64,000 nt of DNA, taken from the NCBI RefSeq assembly GCF_900110925.1, contig NZ_FOFP01000022.1:18401-82400 (forward strand). Direction: 5' to 3'. The notes beneath the pieces are model-generated. The model made no database searches. It saw nothing but the letters and a program-made list of their open reading frames with translations, and was not told the origin of the DNA. A program made the translations under genes and the position numbers. This document shows, in pieces, positions 29,832-38,250 of this stretch (its first letter is position 1; every line of letters starts with the position of its first letter). This DNA is from Pseudomonas cuatrocienegasensis. GTDB lineage: Bacteria > Pseudomonadota > Gammaproteobacteria > Pseudomonadales > Pseudomonadaceae.

Positions 29832-30704
29832 CTAGTCTGGCGATGAAACGTCAACTGTTGGGGCATGCTGGCGCTGGCGTGCCCCCAGCACCAGGGCGAT
29901 GCCGCCGAGCACGGCCGCGCCGCCCAGTACCAGGCGCAGGCTGAGCGCCTCGCCAAGCAGCAGCGTGCCGGCCAACGCAGTGATCACTGGCACGCTCAGC
30001 TGCACGGTGGATGCCTGCAGTGCTTTCAGGCCAGGCAGCGCGGTGTACCAGATGGCGTAGCCGATGCCCGAGGCCACGGCGCCCGAGAGCAGGGCGTAGA
30101 GCGCGCCGGCCGGGTCCACACGGGCCTCGCTCAAGCACAGCAGGCTGAGCAGCGCAGCCAGGGGCACGCAGCGTAGAAAGTTGCCGGCGGTACTGGCCAG
30201 CGGGTCGGCCACTTGCTTGCCCAGCAGGGAGTAGACCGCGAAGCTCGCGCCCGCCAGGATCATCAGCACCGCGCTGTCCAGCGACGGTGCCGTGGCGCCT
30301 GGCAGCAGCAGGCCAAGGATGCCGGCAAATGCCGCCGCCAGGCCCAGCCAGGCAAGCGCTGCCAGGCGCTCGCCGCGGTACAGGCCCCAGCTGAGCATGC
30401 TCAGTTGCACGGCGCCGAACAGCAGCAGTGCCCCGGTGCCTGCATCGAGCTTGATATAGGCAAAGGAAAACGCGGCGGCATAGCTGAACAAGGCCAGTGC
30501 GGCCGGCCAACTGCCGGCGGCTGGACGCTTGGCCTGGTGCAGACGCACCAGTAACCAGAGCATCAGCGCACCACTGAGCAGGCGCAGGCTGGTGAAGGTA
30601 GCGGCGTCGATGTCGGTGGCTTTGAGCGCCAGGCGGCACAGTATTGAGTTGCCGGCGAAGGCGAGCATGGCCAGGCAGGTGAAGAGCAGGGTGCGGGTGG
30701 TCAT
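29832..30704 (-). CDS. EamA/DMT-family inner-membrane transporter
   Basis: A 290-residue hydrophobic protein with about ten membrane segments in two EamA repeats. The first repeat includes CLAMLAFAGNSILCRLAL, the second ILAGASFAVYSLLGKQ. The family exports small metabolites or amino acids; the substrate cannot be told from sequence. The ATG at 30704 gives a normal family N-terminus (MTTRTLLFTCLAM), and the frame upstream of it does not look like transporter sequence. I see no specific link to the siderophore cluster beyond proximity. Confidence 0.85.
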   Translation of the reverse strand: MTTRTLLFTCLAMLAFAGNSILCRLALKATDIDAATFTSLRLLSGALMLWLLVRLHQAKRPAAGSWPAALALFSYAAAFSFAYIKLDAGTGALLLFGAVQLSMLSWGLYRGERLAALAWLGLAAAFAGILGLLLPGATAPSLDSAVLMILAGASFAVYSLLGKQVADPLASTAGNFLRCVPLAALLSLLCLSEARVDPAGALYALLSGAVASGIGYAIWYTALPGLKALQASTVQLSVPVITALAGTLLLGEALSLRLVLGGAAVLGGIALVLGARQRQHAPTVDVSSPD

Positions 30705-30857
30705 CGGCCATCCTTGTGCGCAGGTCTGGCGGTGGAGTTCGCGCCAGTTAACCACGGTAGAGGAGCTCAGGAAATTGGTCGATGGTGGCAGAAAGCGGGG
30801 TGAACGGAGGGTGCAGCACCCCGGCCGAGGATGCAACAGGGCCGGGGGTTTAGCGTT

Positions 30858-31661
30858 TTAGAAGTGTGCCTTGACCAGCAGGCTGGCGGTGTTCTGGTCG
30901 GTTGGGCCAACGAAGGCGCTGACAGGGCCGTCGTCCTTGATGCCGTACTTGTTCTTCCAATAGTCGTATTCGATACCGACGTACAGCTGCTTTTCACCCC
31001 ACTTCAGTGCTTTACCCAGGTCGTATTTGATCTGTGGGTTGAAGTGCAGGTTGGCCTGGTATTCGCCACGGCTGTTCTCGTCGTTATCGACGACCCAGTC
31101 CATGAAACCATCGATAACGATGTCGGACTCGCCCACCGGAATGGTGTAGCTCCATACCGGGGTGATCTGCCAGACGTTGTCGCCTGGGCGGCTGCCGTCG
31201 GTGGTGCGCAGGTAGGTGTTGAGCTGGAAGTAGTCGAAGCCAGGGATGGCCAGGTCGAAGCCCGGACCGATCAGGTAGGCCTCGGTGTCTTTTTCGCCAA
31301 ACTCGTAGGTCATGGCCAGCAGCACGTCGGTCACCGGGCCGAACGCCAGCTTGGTGTCGAAGATCTTGCCCAGGCTCAGGCGCGGGGACAGCTCACCGTA
31401 GTAGGTGTGGCCGTCGCCGTTGCCATTTTTGGCATCGGTGTTGAACTTGATGGTGTCGACGAAGAAGAACAGGTCGCCGACGCTCCAGCCGCTGGCGTGC
31501 TCGAAGGTGATGGTCTGCTGGATTTCCGGATCGATCTTGAAGTCATGCCCGTAGAGGTAGGTCAGGCTGTTGTTTTGCCATTGCATCAGGTCAGCGGCTA
31601 CAGCCTGGCCGCCTGCCAGGAGCCCGCCAGTCATGATCAGGGAAGAGAGGGTACGGTTCAT
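30858..31661 (-). CDS. Tsx-like nucleoside-specific outer-membrane channel
   Basis: A 267-residue protein with a signal peptide (MNRTLSSLIMTGGLLAGGQAVAA) and an early mature region LMQWQNNSLTYLYG, typical of Tsx. Alternating beta-strand patterns run to a C-terminal Phe (LLVKAHF), as expected for a beta-barrel outer-membrane porin. Tsx channels admit nucleosides. The inverted repeat GACCATTTGGTC lies about 60 bp upstream at 31719-31730 and could be an operator, but I cannot assign its regulator. Confidence 0.88.
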   Translation of the reverse strand: MNRTLSSLIMTGGLLAGGQAVAADLMQWQNNSLTYLYGHDFKIDPEIQQTITFEHASGWSVGDLFFFVDTIKFNTDAKNGNGDGHTYYGELSPRLSLGKIFDTKLAFGPVTDVLLAMTYEFGEKDTEAYLIGPGFDLAIPGFDYFQLNTYLRTTDGSRPGDNVWQITPVWSYTIPVGESDIVIDGFMDWVVDNDENSRGEYQANLHFNPQIKYDLGKALKWGEKQLYVGIEYDYWKNKYGIKDDGPVSAFVGPTDQNTASLLVKAHF

Positions 31662-31948
31662 TCGGATGAGTGCTCCTAGGTTCGCAGATTATTAGTTTTA
31701 AATCTGTCTATTCGGCCAGACCATTTGGTCCAGAGCAAGAACGAAGCCAAGTCTTCTGTGGGCACCTGGCAAGCATCCTTAAGCGTGGTATTGCGGGGTT
31801 TATGGGGTTGCAGGCGCAAACAGGGCGCAGCCGTCTTGAAGGCATGCACTCAAATCTGACCGAGAAGACAGTTTTGGCTTTATGTTGGTGCGTTGGCGCG
31901 CGCCCGGCAAAGGTGCCGGGAGGGGCGGAGCCAGGGGGCGGCGATGTT

Positions 31949-32215
31949 AGGGTCTGTTCCCGTTTCGTCGCAAGCCGCGTTGCCGCGAAAAATCTCGCCA
32001 GGCTAGGCGGAGGACGCAGGGAATGGTTGTTCCCTTGCCAAGTCCTCCAACAACGCATGGCGAGATTTTTCGCGCAACCCGAAGGGCCGGGCCCGTTTTA
32101 GCGCGATGCGGCGTTTCTCGATGGCTCATTTAGCCCACTAAACTTCGCATCTCGTGCCTTGCCTCGCGCTAAAACAGGCTCCGGCGCGGCCGCGAACGAA
32201 ACGGGAACAGACCCT
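31949..32215. mobile_element. MITE-like nested palindromic element (267 bp)
   Basis: The ends are perfect 20-bp inverted repeats (AGGGTCTGTTCCCGTTTCGT at 31949-31968, its complement at 32196-32215). Inside is a perfect 17-bp inverted pair (CGCGAAAAATCTCGCCA, 31984-32000 with 32058-32074) that encloses GGAGGAC/GTCCTCC (32009-32015 with 32042-32048). A second inner hairpin is closed by GTTTTAGCGCGA/TCGCGCTAAAAC (32095-32106 with 32164-32175). No convincing protein is encoded. Size and terminal repeats fit a non-autonomous mobile element or structured repeat. The rest of 31680-32302 shows nothing else I can name. Confidence 0.7.
32098..32170. repeat. Dispersed repeat, copy 2, inside the MITE-like element
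   Basis: This is the right-hand inner hairpin of the 31949-32215 element. It matches the reverse complement of 29727-29797. It shows that at least part of the element is repeated in this genome. Confidence 0.7.
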
Positions 32216-32302
32216 GCAGCCGAGGTGGCGGGGAATCTGAACCCTAACGCGTGGCGAGACCGGCGAGTGCCGGTCTGCAGCCAGGGTGAAACGTGGTGGG
32301 GG

Positions 32303-32671
32303 TTAGCCGAGGCCGGTGCTGCTGCCGTTAAGATCCGAAACGCTGGCTGGCGCAGGGCGGGCGGCGCCAGGCTTGGCGCTTTCCAGCAGCCCAGCGAGCT
32401 TGTCCTTGGCGGCTTGCAGCTCATCCTTGAGGTAGTGCATTTCGGCCTGTGGGTCGTTGAGCAGGCTCTTCACGCTGCAGTGGCCACTCAGGCCACGGGC
32501 GAGCATGGCGCCGCCGATAGTGGTCTTGCACAGGCCGAACAGGCCACCACGCGCCAGGCCGACACCCATCAGGGCAAGGCCGAGGCCGACGGACAGCGTG
32601 CGTTCCCAGCCCTGTACGTTATGGGCGTTGAAGGGCGCGTCCGGGTCGATACGGGGAGGTGTCTCGATCAT
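32303..32671 (-). CDS. DUF2892-type small membrane protein
   Basis: A 122-residue protein. After a short N-terminal stretch (APFNAHNVQGWERTLSV) come two short hydrophobic segments around LGLALMGVGLARGGLFGL and TTIGGAMLARGLSGHC, the pattern of the YgaP-like DUF2892 membrane family. The C-terminal third is polar and Ala/Lys-rich (YLKDELQAAKDKLAGLL) and may form a coiled coil. It is a paralogue of the gene immediately upstream on the same strand (24-bp gap). The function is unknown. Confidence 0.75.
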   Translation of the reverse strand: MIETPPRIDPDAPFNAHNVQGWERTLSVGLGLALMGVGLARGGLFGLCKTTIGGAMLARGLSGHCSVKSLLNDPQAEMHYLKDELQAAKDKLAGLLESAKPGAARPAPASVSDLNGSSTGLG

Positions 32672-32695
32672 GGTGAGCTCCTGGTTATGAGTAGA

Positions 32696-33034
32696 TTAGA
32701 CAGTCGAACCCGGCACGGCCGAGGTCGGCATGGGCGGGCTGACGACGGGCTGGATCGGTGTGGTGTCGCAGCACTGTGCGGCCTGGGCCGGGGTCTGCCG
32801 GGTAGGGTTGGCCAGGCGTTGCTGCAGAACGCGCTTGGCCCCGCAGTGGCCGGTGAAGCCGCGCATCAGGCCCATACCGCCGAGGCCAATCTTCAACAGA
32901 CCACTCAGGCCACCATGGCTCAGGCCCTTGGCGATCAGCAGCAGGCCACCGCCAATCGACGCCGCGCGTTCGATGCCGTGCACGTTGTGGGAGGGTGAAA
33001 CGGTTTTGTGAGCTTTGGGGTCGAGAGCCAGCAT
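32696..33034 (-). CDS. DUF2892-type small membrane protein, paralogue
   Basis: A 112-residue protein sharing the core of its neighbour: SHNVHGIERAASIGGGLLLI, then GGLSGLLKIGLGGMGLMRG and FTGHCGAKRVL. The conserved (S/T)GHC next to a Gly-rich hydrophobic hairpin is seen in both. The tail is Pro-rich. The two genes form a probable tandem duplication transcribed leftward together. The function is unknown; the family is often found with stress genes. Confidence 0.75.
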   Translation of the reverse strand: MLALDPKAHKTVSPSHNVHGIERAASIGGGLLLIAKGLSHGGLSGLLKIGLGGMGLMRGFTGHCGAKRVLQQRLANPTRQTPAQAAQCCDTTPIQPVVSPPMPTSAVPGSTV

Positions 33035-33193
33035 GGTCGTTCTCCATTGATGCAGGGTGTATGTAACCGACTGGTGCCGGTTGCGGGCTGTTCAATGGAT
33101 TCGATGAACGGCAACGGGCTGCTTTTAACCTGAATTTTTACCCCGGCTGGTCAGTCCATCGCCTACACGCTTATAGATAGGATGGAGACTTGT

Positions 33194-33613
33194 ATGGCTA
33201 CTGACTTGACTCGCGATACCCCTCGTGAAATTGACGACCTGGAAGACCGCATGGGGGCGGTTCATCCCCTGGACTTCGACGAGCGCGCTGATGAAGAACA
33301 CGGGCGTGCGGGCGCAGCGGCGAATGTAGCGCCCGAGGAGGCGCAGCGCGTGCGCGAGGCCGGGCTTAGCGGCGGCGAAACCCTGGGTGAAGGCGTGCAT
33401 GAGGACGGTGTGTCGCTGGATGACCTGAGCCCGGAAACCCTGCTCGATGAGAGCGGCGCGCGAGGCCCGGACGAGCCCGGTGGTGATGGGCCGGCCGATC
33501 AGCAATTGCGTGAAGTCGGTGAGGCCGAGATCGGTGCTGGCCAGGGGTTGGATGAAGCTGAAGCGGCGCGCGTACGGCCCCTGGATGGCAAGTTCTGGGA
33601 TGGACAGCGCTAG
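33194..33613 (+). CDS. Acidic hydrophilic protein of unknown function
   Basis: A 139-residue, strongly acidic protein (MATDLTRDTPREIDDLEDRM, then GAVHPLDFDERADEEHGR). It has no signal peptide or membrane segment, and many Asp, Glu and Gly residues. GGAG lies 8 nt before the ATG at 33194; an in-frame ATG at 33182 is possible but lacks a good site. It is divergent from the DUF2892 pair and convergent with the SDR gene. Composition suggests a soluble, possibly disordered, stress-type protein. I do not recognise a characterised family. Confidence 0.65.
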   Translation: MATDLTRDTPREIDDLEDRMGAVHPLDFDERADEEHGRAGAAANVAPEEAQRVREAGLSGGETLGEGVHEDGVSLDDLSPETLLDESGARGPDEPGGDGPADQQLREVGEAEIGAGQGLDEAEAARVRPLDGKFWDGQR

Positions 33614-33656
33614 CCACCTGACCGGCGTGGCTACTGCCACGCCGGGGCTCGGCGCC

Positions 33657-34400
33657 TTAGAAGTCCTGCACGGTTGGGCGCAGGACGATTTCGTTGATGT
33701 CCACGTCTGCCGGCTGGTCAATGGCATAGGCAATCGCGCGCGCTACGCTGTCGGCCGGGATTGCCTGCTTGTAGAACTCGACCACGAAATCGCGGCTCTG
33801 GGCGTGGCCGCTGCCGTATTTCAGCTCTGAATCAACCGCGCCCGGCTCGATGGTGGTGGTGCGAATGCTGCCGCCGACCTCATGACGCAGGCCTTCGGAA
33901 ATCGCCCGCACGGCGAACTTGGTGCCGCTGTACACGGTGCCGCCTGGGCTGAAGACCTTGATCCCGGCCACCGAGGCGATGTTGATGAAGTGACCGCTGT
34001 TCTGCCGCTGGAACACTGGCAGGGCGGCGGCTACGCCATACAGCAGGCCCTTGATGTTGATGTCGATCATGCGGTCCCATTCCTCGACCTTGGTCTCGCT
34101 CATGGGCGCGATGGCCATCAGACCGGCGTTGTTGATCAGTACGTCGACCCGGCCGAAGCTGTCCAGCGCGCCCTGGATCAGCGCGTTGACCTGCGAGGCA
34201 TCGGTCACGTCGGTGGCGTAAGCCACTGCCTGGCCGCCGGCTGCGGTCAGCTCGCTGACCAGGCTGTCGAGGCGCTCCTTGCGCCGCGCGCCCAGTACCA
34301 CTTTGGCGCCCAGGCCGCTGAGGTGGCGTGCGGTGGCTTCGCCCAGGCCACTGCTGGCCCCGGTGATGACCACGACTTTACCGGCGATATTGTTGCTCAT
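33657..34400 (-). CDS. Short-chain dehydrogenase/reductase (classical SDR)
   Basis: A 247-residue classical SDR. The nucleotide-binding motif TGASSGLG is near residue 12, NNAG follows near 88, and the catalytic YSGTK is present with an upstream Ser in NIASVAG. It oxidises or reduces a small carbonyl or alcohol using NAD(P)H; the substrate is unknown. The ATG at 34400 (MSNNIAGKVVVITG) gives the normal family start. It is divergent from a LysR regulator over a 127-bp gap, the usual layout for a LysR-controlled target. Confidence 0.9.
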   Translation of the reverse strand: MSNNIAGKVVVITGASSGLGEATARHLSGLGAKVVLGARRKERLDSLVSELTAAGGQAVAYATDVTDASQVNALIQGALDSFGRVDVLINNAGLMAIAPMSETKVEEWDRMIDINIKGLLYGVAAALPVFQRQNSGHFINIASVAGIKVFSPGGTVYSGTKFAVRAISEGLRHEVGGSIRTTTIEPGAVDSELKYGSGHAQSRDFVVEFYKQAIPADSVARAIAYAIDQPADVDINEIVLRPTVQDF

Positions 34401-34527
34401 GCTTGAATCTCCAGAAGTGATGGGGCTGGATGCGCCCCGTGCAGCCAGTATGTCGAGTTGCTGGGCAGCAGAGAATGGAAGGGATAGGATTAGGCTATTC
34501 CCATTTTTGGAATTAAAGGCCACCTGT

Positions 34528-35436
34528 GTGTTGAACCGTATGGACATGCTGCGCATCTTTTGCGTCGCCGCGCAGGCCAGCAGCTTTCGCGAGGCGGCCA
34601 GCCGTCTGGGCATTTCGCCCCAGGGCGTGACCCGTGCAGTCAAGGCGCTGGAGCAGGAGCTGGGTGAGGTGCTGTTCCATCGCAGCACTCGGCAGATTCA
34701 TATCACCGCCTTTGGCGAGCAACTGGCGCGCGACGCGGCGCGAACGCTGGAGCGCTTCGAGCAACTTTTTCGTCAGGCCGGCAGCAACGCCGACCATGGC
34801 TTGGCAGGACGGGTTGGCATTACCGCCCCCCATGCGGTGGGCCGGCTGTTCCTGCTGCGTTTCTTGCAGCCATTGCTGGCCGAGCACCCAGACCTGCAGG
34901 TGGAGTTGCGCCTGGATGATCAGGTTACCGACTCGGTGGATGCGCAGATCGATATCGGCCTGCGCGTGGGGCTGATCCGCGACCGCCGCTATATCGCTCG
35001 CGCCGTCGCGCCTGTGCCGCTGCATGTGGTCGCCAGCCCCACGCTGTTGCAGCGTGATGCCGCCCCGCAAACCCTGGATGAGCTGGCGCATTGGCCGCTG
35101 TCGGTATTGATCGACCGGCGCAGTGGGCGGCCCTGGCCATGGATGTTTCGTGATGGCGTGGTCTGGCAGCCGGAGCGCGCCGCCTTTACCTGCGACGACC
35201 CTGAGGCCGAGCGCGATGCCGTGCTGGCGGGGCTGGCGATTGGGCAGTTGCCGAGCTACCTGGCCCTGCCGGCCATTGAGCGCGGTGAGCTGGTCAGGCT
35301 GTTGCCCGAGCTGGCGCCGCCGCCCTGGGAGTTGTTTATCTACCGCCCGCAGCGCGGCCCGGTGGCGCCGCGGGTGCGCCTGGTCTACGACCATCTGATT
35401 GCCTGTTTCAGCGACCCAGCGCGGTTCCCGCAATGA
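34528..35436 (+). CDS. LysR-family transcriptional regulator
   Basis: About 302 residues. The N-terminal helix-turn-helix reads SFREAASRLGISPQGVTRAV with the usual KALEQELGEVLFHRSTR extension; the remainder is a substrate-binding domain. I chose the GTG at 34528 because AAAGG lies about 9 nt upstream. A TTG at 34531 or ATG at 34540 would shorten it slightly. The divergent SDR gene is the likely target. The stop overlaps the start of the metallophosphoesterase gene. Confidence 0.9.
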   Translation: MLNRMDMLRIFCVAAQASSFREAASRLGISPQGVTRAVKALEQELGEVLFHRSTRQIHITAFGEQLARDAARTLERFEQLFRQAGSNADHGLAGRVGITAPHAVGRLFLLRFLQPLLAEHPDLQVELRLDDQVTDSVDAQIDIGLRVGLIRDRRYIARAVAPVPLHVVASPTLLQRDAAPQTLDELAHWPLSVLIDRRSGRPWPWMFRDGVVWQPERAAFTCDDPEAERDAVLAGLAIGQLPSYLALPAIERGELVRLLPELAPPPWELFIYRPQRGPVAPRVRLVYDHLIACFSDPARFPQ

Positions 35437-36146
35437 GCGAGCCAGCCACTGACGCACCGCTGATCCTGTTTATGGGCGACCCCCATGGGGACTTCAGCGC
35501 CACCCTGGCCGCGGTGCATGCGCATCGCCCGGCGGCCATCGTACTCTTGGGTGATATCCAGGCACGGCGGCCGCTGGAGGTGGAGCTGGCGTCGATTCTC
35601 GATCTGACCGAGGTCTGGTTTATCCACGGCAACCACGACACCGACTCGGACCTGTACCACGACAATCTGTTTGGCTCGACCCTGGCTGGGCGCAACCTGC
35701 ACGGGCGAGTCGTCGAGGTCGCCGGGGTGCGCATTGCCGGGGTGGGCGGGGTGTTTCGTGGTCAGGTGTGGATGCCCCCCGAACACTGGCGCTACCTCAC
35801 GCCCAAGGCCTTCGCCAGCCACTGCGGCCAGGGCAATTTGTGGCGCGGTGGGTTACCGCGCAAACACCGCAGCACCCTGTTCCCCAGCGACCTGGCTGAG
35901 CTGTTTGGCAGCCGCGCCGATATTCTGGTGACCCACGAAGCACCCAGTTGCCACCCCCACGGTTTTGCCGTGCTCGACGAACTGGCCGCCAGCCTGGGCG
36001 TTTCGCGCAGCTTCCACGGGCATCATCACGACTGCCGCGATTACCGCTTGCACAGCCGCCGGCTTGGGTTCCGCGCCTATGGCGTGGGCTTGCGCGGGGT
36101 GATGGATGATCAGGGGCGGGTGCTGGTGGCGGGGGCGTTGGACTGA
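35433..36146 (+). CDS. Metallophosphoesterase (calcineurin-like)
   Basis: A 237-residue protein with the metal-binding motifs of the family: GDPHGD near the N-terminus, LLGDIQ, GNHD, then THEAPSCHPHG and GHHHDC toward the C-terminus. These residues bind two metal ions for hydrolysis of phosphoesters; the substrate is unknown. The start overlaps the LysR stop (ATGA), so it is translated with it, although the functional link is unclear. Confidence 0.87.
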   Translation: MSEPATDAPLILFMGDPHGDFSATLAAVHAHRPAAIVLLGDIQARRPLEVELASILDLTEVWFIHGNHDTDSDLYHDNLFGSTLAGRNLHGRVVEVAGVRIAGVGGVFRGQVWMPPEHWRYLTPKAFASHCGQGNLWRGGLPRKHRSTLFPSDLAELFGSRADILVTHEAPSCHPHGFAVLDELAASLGVSRSFHGHHHDCRDYRLHSRRLGFRAYGVGLRGVMDDQGRVLVAGALD

Positions 36147-36217
36147 GCCTGAACCCCTACGAGGAAGTTCCTGAACAGGCGGTTATGCCTGTCACATCTT
36201 GTCCAACCTTCGGCTCC

Positions 36218-36236
36218 GCTAATGCATACGATTCTC
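36218..36236 (+). promoter_or_regulatory. Weak Fur-like site before the TonB-dependent receptor
   Basis: GCTAATGCATACGATTCTC matches 12 of 19 bases of the Fur consensus, 29 bp before the start codon. Position is right for iron control, but the match is weak. AAGGAG at 36254-36259 is the ribosome binding site. Confidence 0.3.
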
Positions 36237-36264
36237 CTTTGAAATTAATTCTTAAGGAGCCCCT

Positions 36265-38229
36265 ATGCACGCCCCCTTCTCCTATCGCCCTGTTGTGGCT
36301 GCCACCCGGCTGGCCATCGTTTGCCTGATCACCAGTAGCGGCCTGGCCCAGGCCGATACGTTGGACCTGCAGGACATGGTGGTCACCGCTTCCGGCTACG
36401 AGCAGAGCCAGGAGGATGCGCCGGCTTCCATCACGGTCATCCAGGGCGATGAGCTGCGCAAGCGCTCGGTACAGAACCTTGGGGATGCCGTGCGCGACGT
36501 GCAGGGTGTGGTCGTCAATGGTGGCGCCAACGAGACAGATATCCAGATTCGCGGCATGCCCGGCGACTACACGCTGATCCTGGTCGACGGCAAACGCCAG
36601 AGCGCGCGTGATGCGCGGGTCAACGGCAACCGCGGTTACGAGCAGAGCTTTGTGCCGCCTGTTGCGGCCATCGAACGTATTGAGGTGGTGCGTGGGCCCA
36701 TGTCTTCACTTTATGGCTCGGATGCCATCGGCGGGGTGATCAATATCATCACCCGCAAGGTTTCGCCGCAGTGGGGCGGCACGCTTTCCTACGATTACTC
36801 GGCCCGCCAGCACAGCGACCAGGGCAATGCCCGCAACACTCAGTTCTACCTCAATGGCCCGCTGATCAACGAGGTGCTGGGGTTGCAAGTGTGGGGTAAC
36901 TACCTCGACCGTCAGGCCGATGAGGGTGCCGTGGAGAACGAAGGGTTCGCCAAGTCCGACAACAAGAGCCTGACCGCACGCCTGGCCCTAACCCCGACCG
37001 AGAACCACGACATCCTCCTAGAAGCTGGCGCCACGCGTCTGAAGAACGGCGACGGCCTGAGCCCCAACTGGTCCACCCGCGAGCAGAACAACGAGCGTGA
37101 TCATTGGTCGCTGACCCATGAGGGGCGTTGGGGCTGGGCGGATTCGACCCTGTCTTTCGCCGAAGAAACCAGCAGCCGTGAGGGCAAGGCTACGCCGGCG
37201 CAGAGCGATGTTTTCGGGCGTAAGCCGCAAGTCCGCAACCGGGTGTTCGACGGCAAGCTGGTGATCCCCACCGCTGCACACATCACCACCACGGGCGTGC
37301 AGTGGAACGAGGGCACCCTGACCGACTGGAACCAGGCCAATCGCGACACCCCGCGTGAGCGCGAGAACGAGGAGTACTCGGTGGTGCAGAAGGCCCTGTT
37401 CGCGGAAAACGAGTGGTCGATCACCGATGATTTCGCCCTGACCACTGGCATGCGCCTGGACCACCACGAGCAGTACGGCAGCCATATCAATCCGCGCATT
37501 TACGGGGTCTGGCACCTGTCGCCGCAGTGGACTCTGAAGGGCGGTGTGGCGCGGGGATTCAAGGCGCCTGAACTGCGGGCGGTGATCGACGGCTATGCGG
37601 TCATTCGGCGCAATCGTTTCGTGATGTTCGGCAACCCCGACCTCAAGCCGGAGAGCAGCACCAACTACGAAATCTCGGCCATGTGGTCGAACCGTGATGA
37701 CCTGTCAGCCGGCGCCACCCTGTTCTACAACGACTTTGAAGACAAGCTGTCGACCATCACCACCAGCGAACAGTGGGAAGGGCTGACCGTAATGGAGCGG
37801 GTCAACCTGGACAAGGCGGTGATCCGCGGGCTGGAGCTCAATGGCAGTTGGCAAGCGCTACCCAGCGTGGCACTCAAGGGCAACTACACCTACCTGGACT
37901 CGGAGCAGAAGAGCGGTGCCAACCAGGGTGCGCCCCTGGCTTTGACCCCGGAGCAGAAGGCCAGCCTGCGTGCCGACTGGGACCTCAGCAGCAAGACTCA
38001 AGCCTGGGCCGCGCTGAACTACTACGGCAAGGAATACCAGGCGACTCTAGACGCCGATACGGCACCAGCCTATACCACGGCCGACATCGGTGGGTCCTAC
38101 GCGCTGACCGATGCCCTGACGCTCAATGCGGCGGTCTACAACCTGACCAACAAGCGCCTGGACGATGAAACCTACGGCACCGTCAACTATGGTCGTACCT
38201 TCTGGCTCGGCGCCTCGCTGGACTTCTGA
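36265..38229 (+). CDS. TonB-dependent outer-membrane receptor (CirA/FepA type)
   Basis: A 654-residue receptor. A signal peptide ends near SGLAQA, and the TonB box is probably the LQDMVVTAS region. The plug domain includes IQIRGMPGDYTLILVDGKR and VEVVRGPMSSLYGSDAIGG, followed by a long beta-barrel ending in a C-terminal Phe (LGASLDF). Length and plug motifs fit catecholate or colicin-type receptors. It is not contiguous with the NRPS operon, so whether it recognises that product is unknown. It is convergent, 21 bp apart, with a two-component pair that may control it, as in PfeRS- or PirRS-type systems (inference). Confidence 0.9.
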   Translation: MHAPFSYRPVVAATRLAIVCLITSSGLAQADTLDLQDMVVTASGYEQSQEDAPASITVIQGDELRKRSVQNLGDAVRDVQGVVVNGGANETDIQIRGMPGDYTLILVDGKRQSARDARVNGNRGYEQSFVPPVAAIERIEVVRGPMSSLYGSDAIGGVINIITRKVSPQWGGTLSYDYSARQHSDQGNARNTQFYLNGPLINEVLGLQVWGNYLDRQADEGAVENEGFAKSDNKSLTARLALTPTENHDILLEAGATRLKNGDGLSPNWSTREQNNERDHWSLTHEGRWGWADSTLSFAEETSSREGKATPAQSDVFGRKPQVRNRVFDGKLVIPTAAHITTTGVQWNEGTLTDWNQANRDTPRERENEEYSVVQKALFAENEWSITDDFALTTGMRLDHHEQYGSHINPRIYGVWHLSPQWTLKGGVARGFKAPELRAVIDGYAVIRRNRFVMFGNPDLKPESSTNYEISAMWSNRDDLSAGATLFYNDFEDKLSTITTSEQWEGLTVMERVNLDKAVIRGLELNGSWQALPSVALKGNYTYLDSEQKSGANQGAPLALTPEQKASLRADWDLSSKTQAWAALNYYGKEYQATLDADTAPAYTTADIGGSYALTDALTLNAAVYNLTNKRLDDETYGTVNYGRTFWLGASLDF

Positions 38230-38250
38230 GCCGAAGCTGCCTGGGTGCAA

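Noticed and set aside
31670..32101. A 143-codon + strand frame over the MITE-like element
   Set aside because: It crosses the terminal and inner palindromes, has no protein-like composition or ribosome binding site, and is explained by the repeat.
33182..33193. Upstream ATG at 33182 for the acidic protein
   Set aside because: It overlaps the apparent ribosome binding site of the ATG at 33194.
36218..36236. Firm Fur control of the TonB-dependent receptor
   Set aside because: Only 12 of 19 consensus bases match, so I list the site at low confidence and do not build on it.
36265..38229. The TonB-dependent receptor as the uptake receptor of the NRPS product
   Set aside because: It is about 10 kb from the NRPS operon beyond unrelated genes and next to its own two-component pair. 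The true receptor may lie left of the window.
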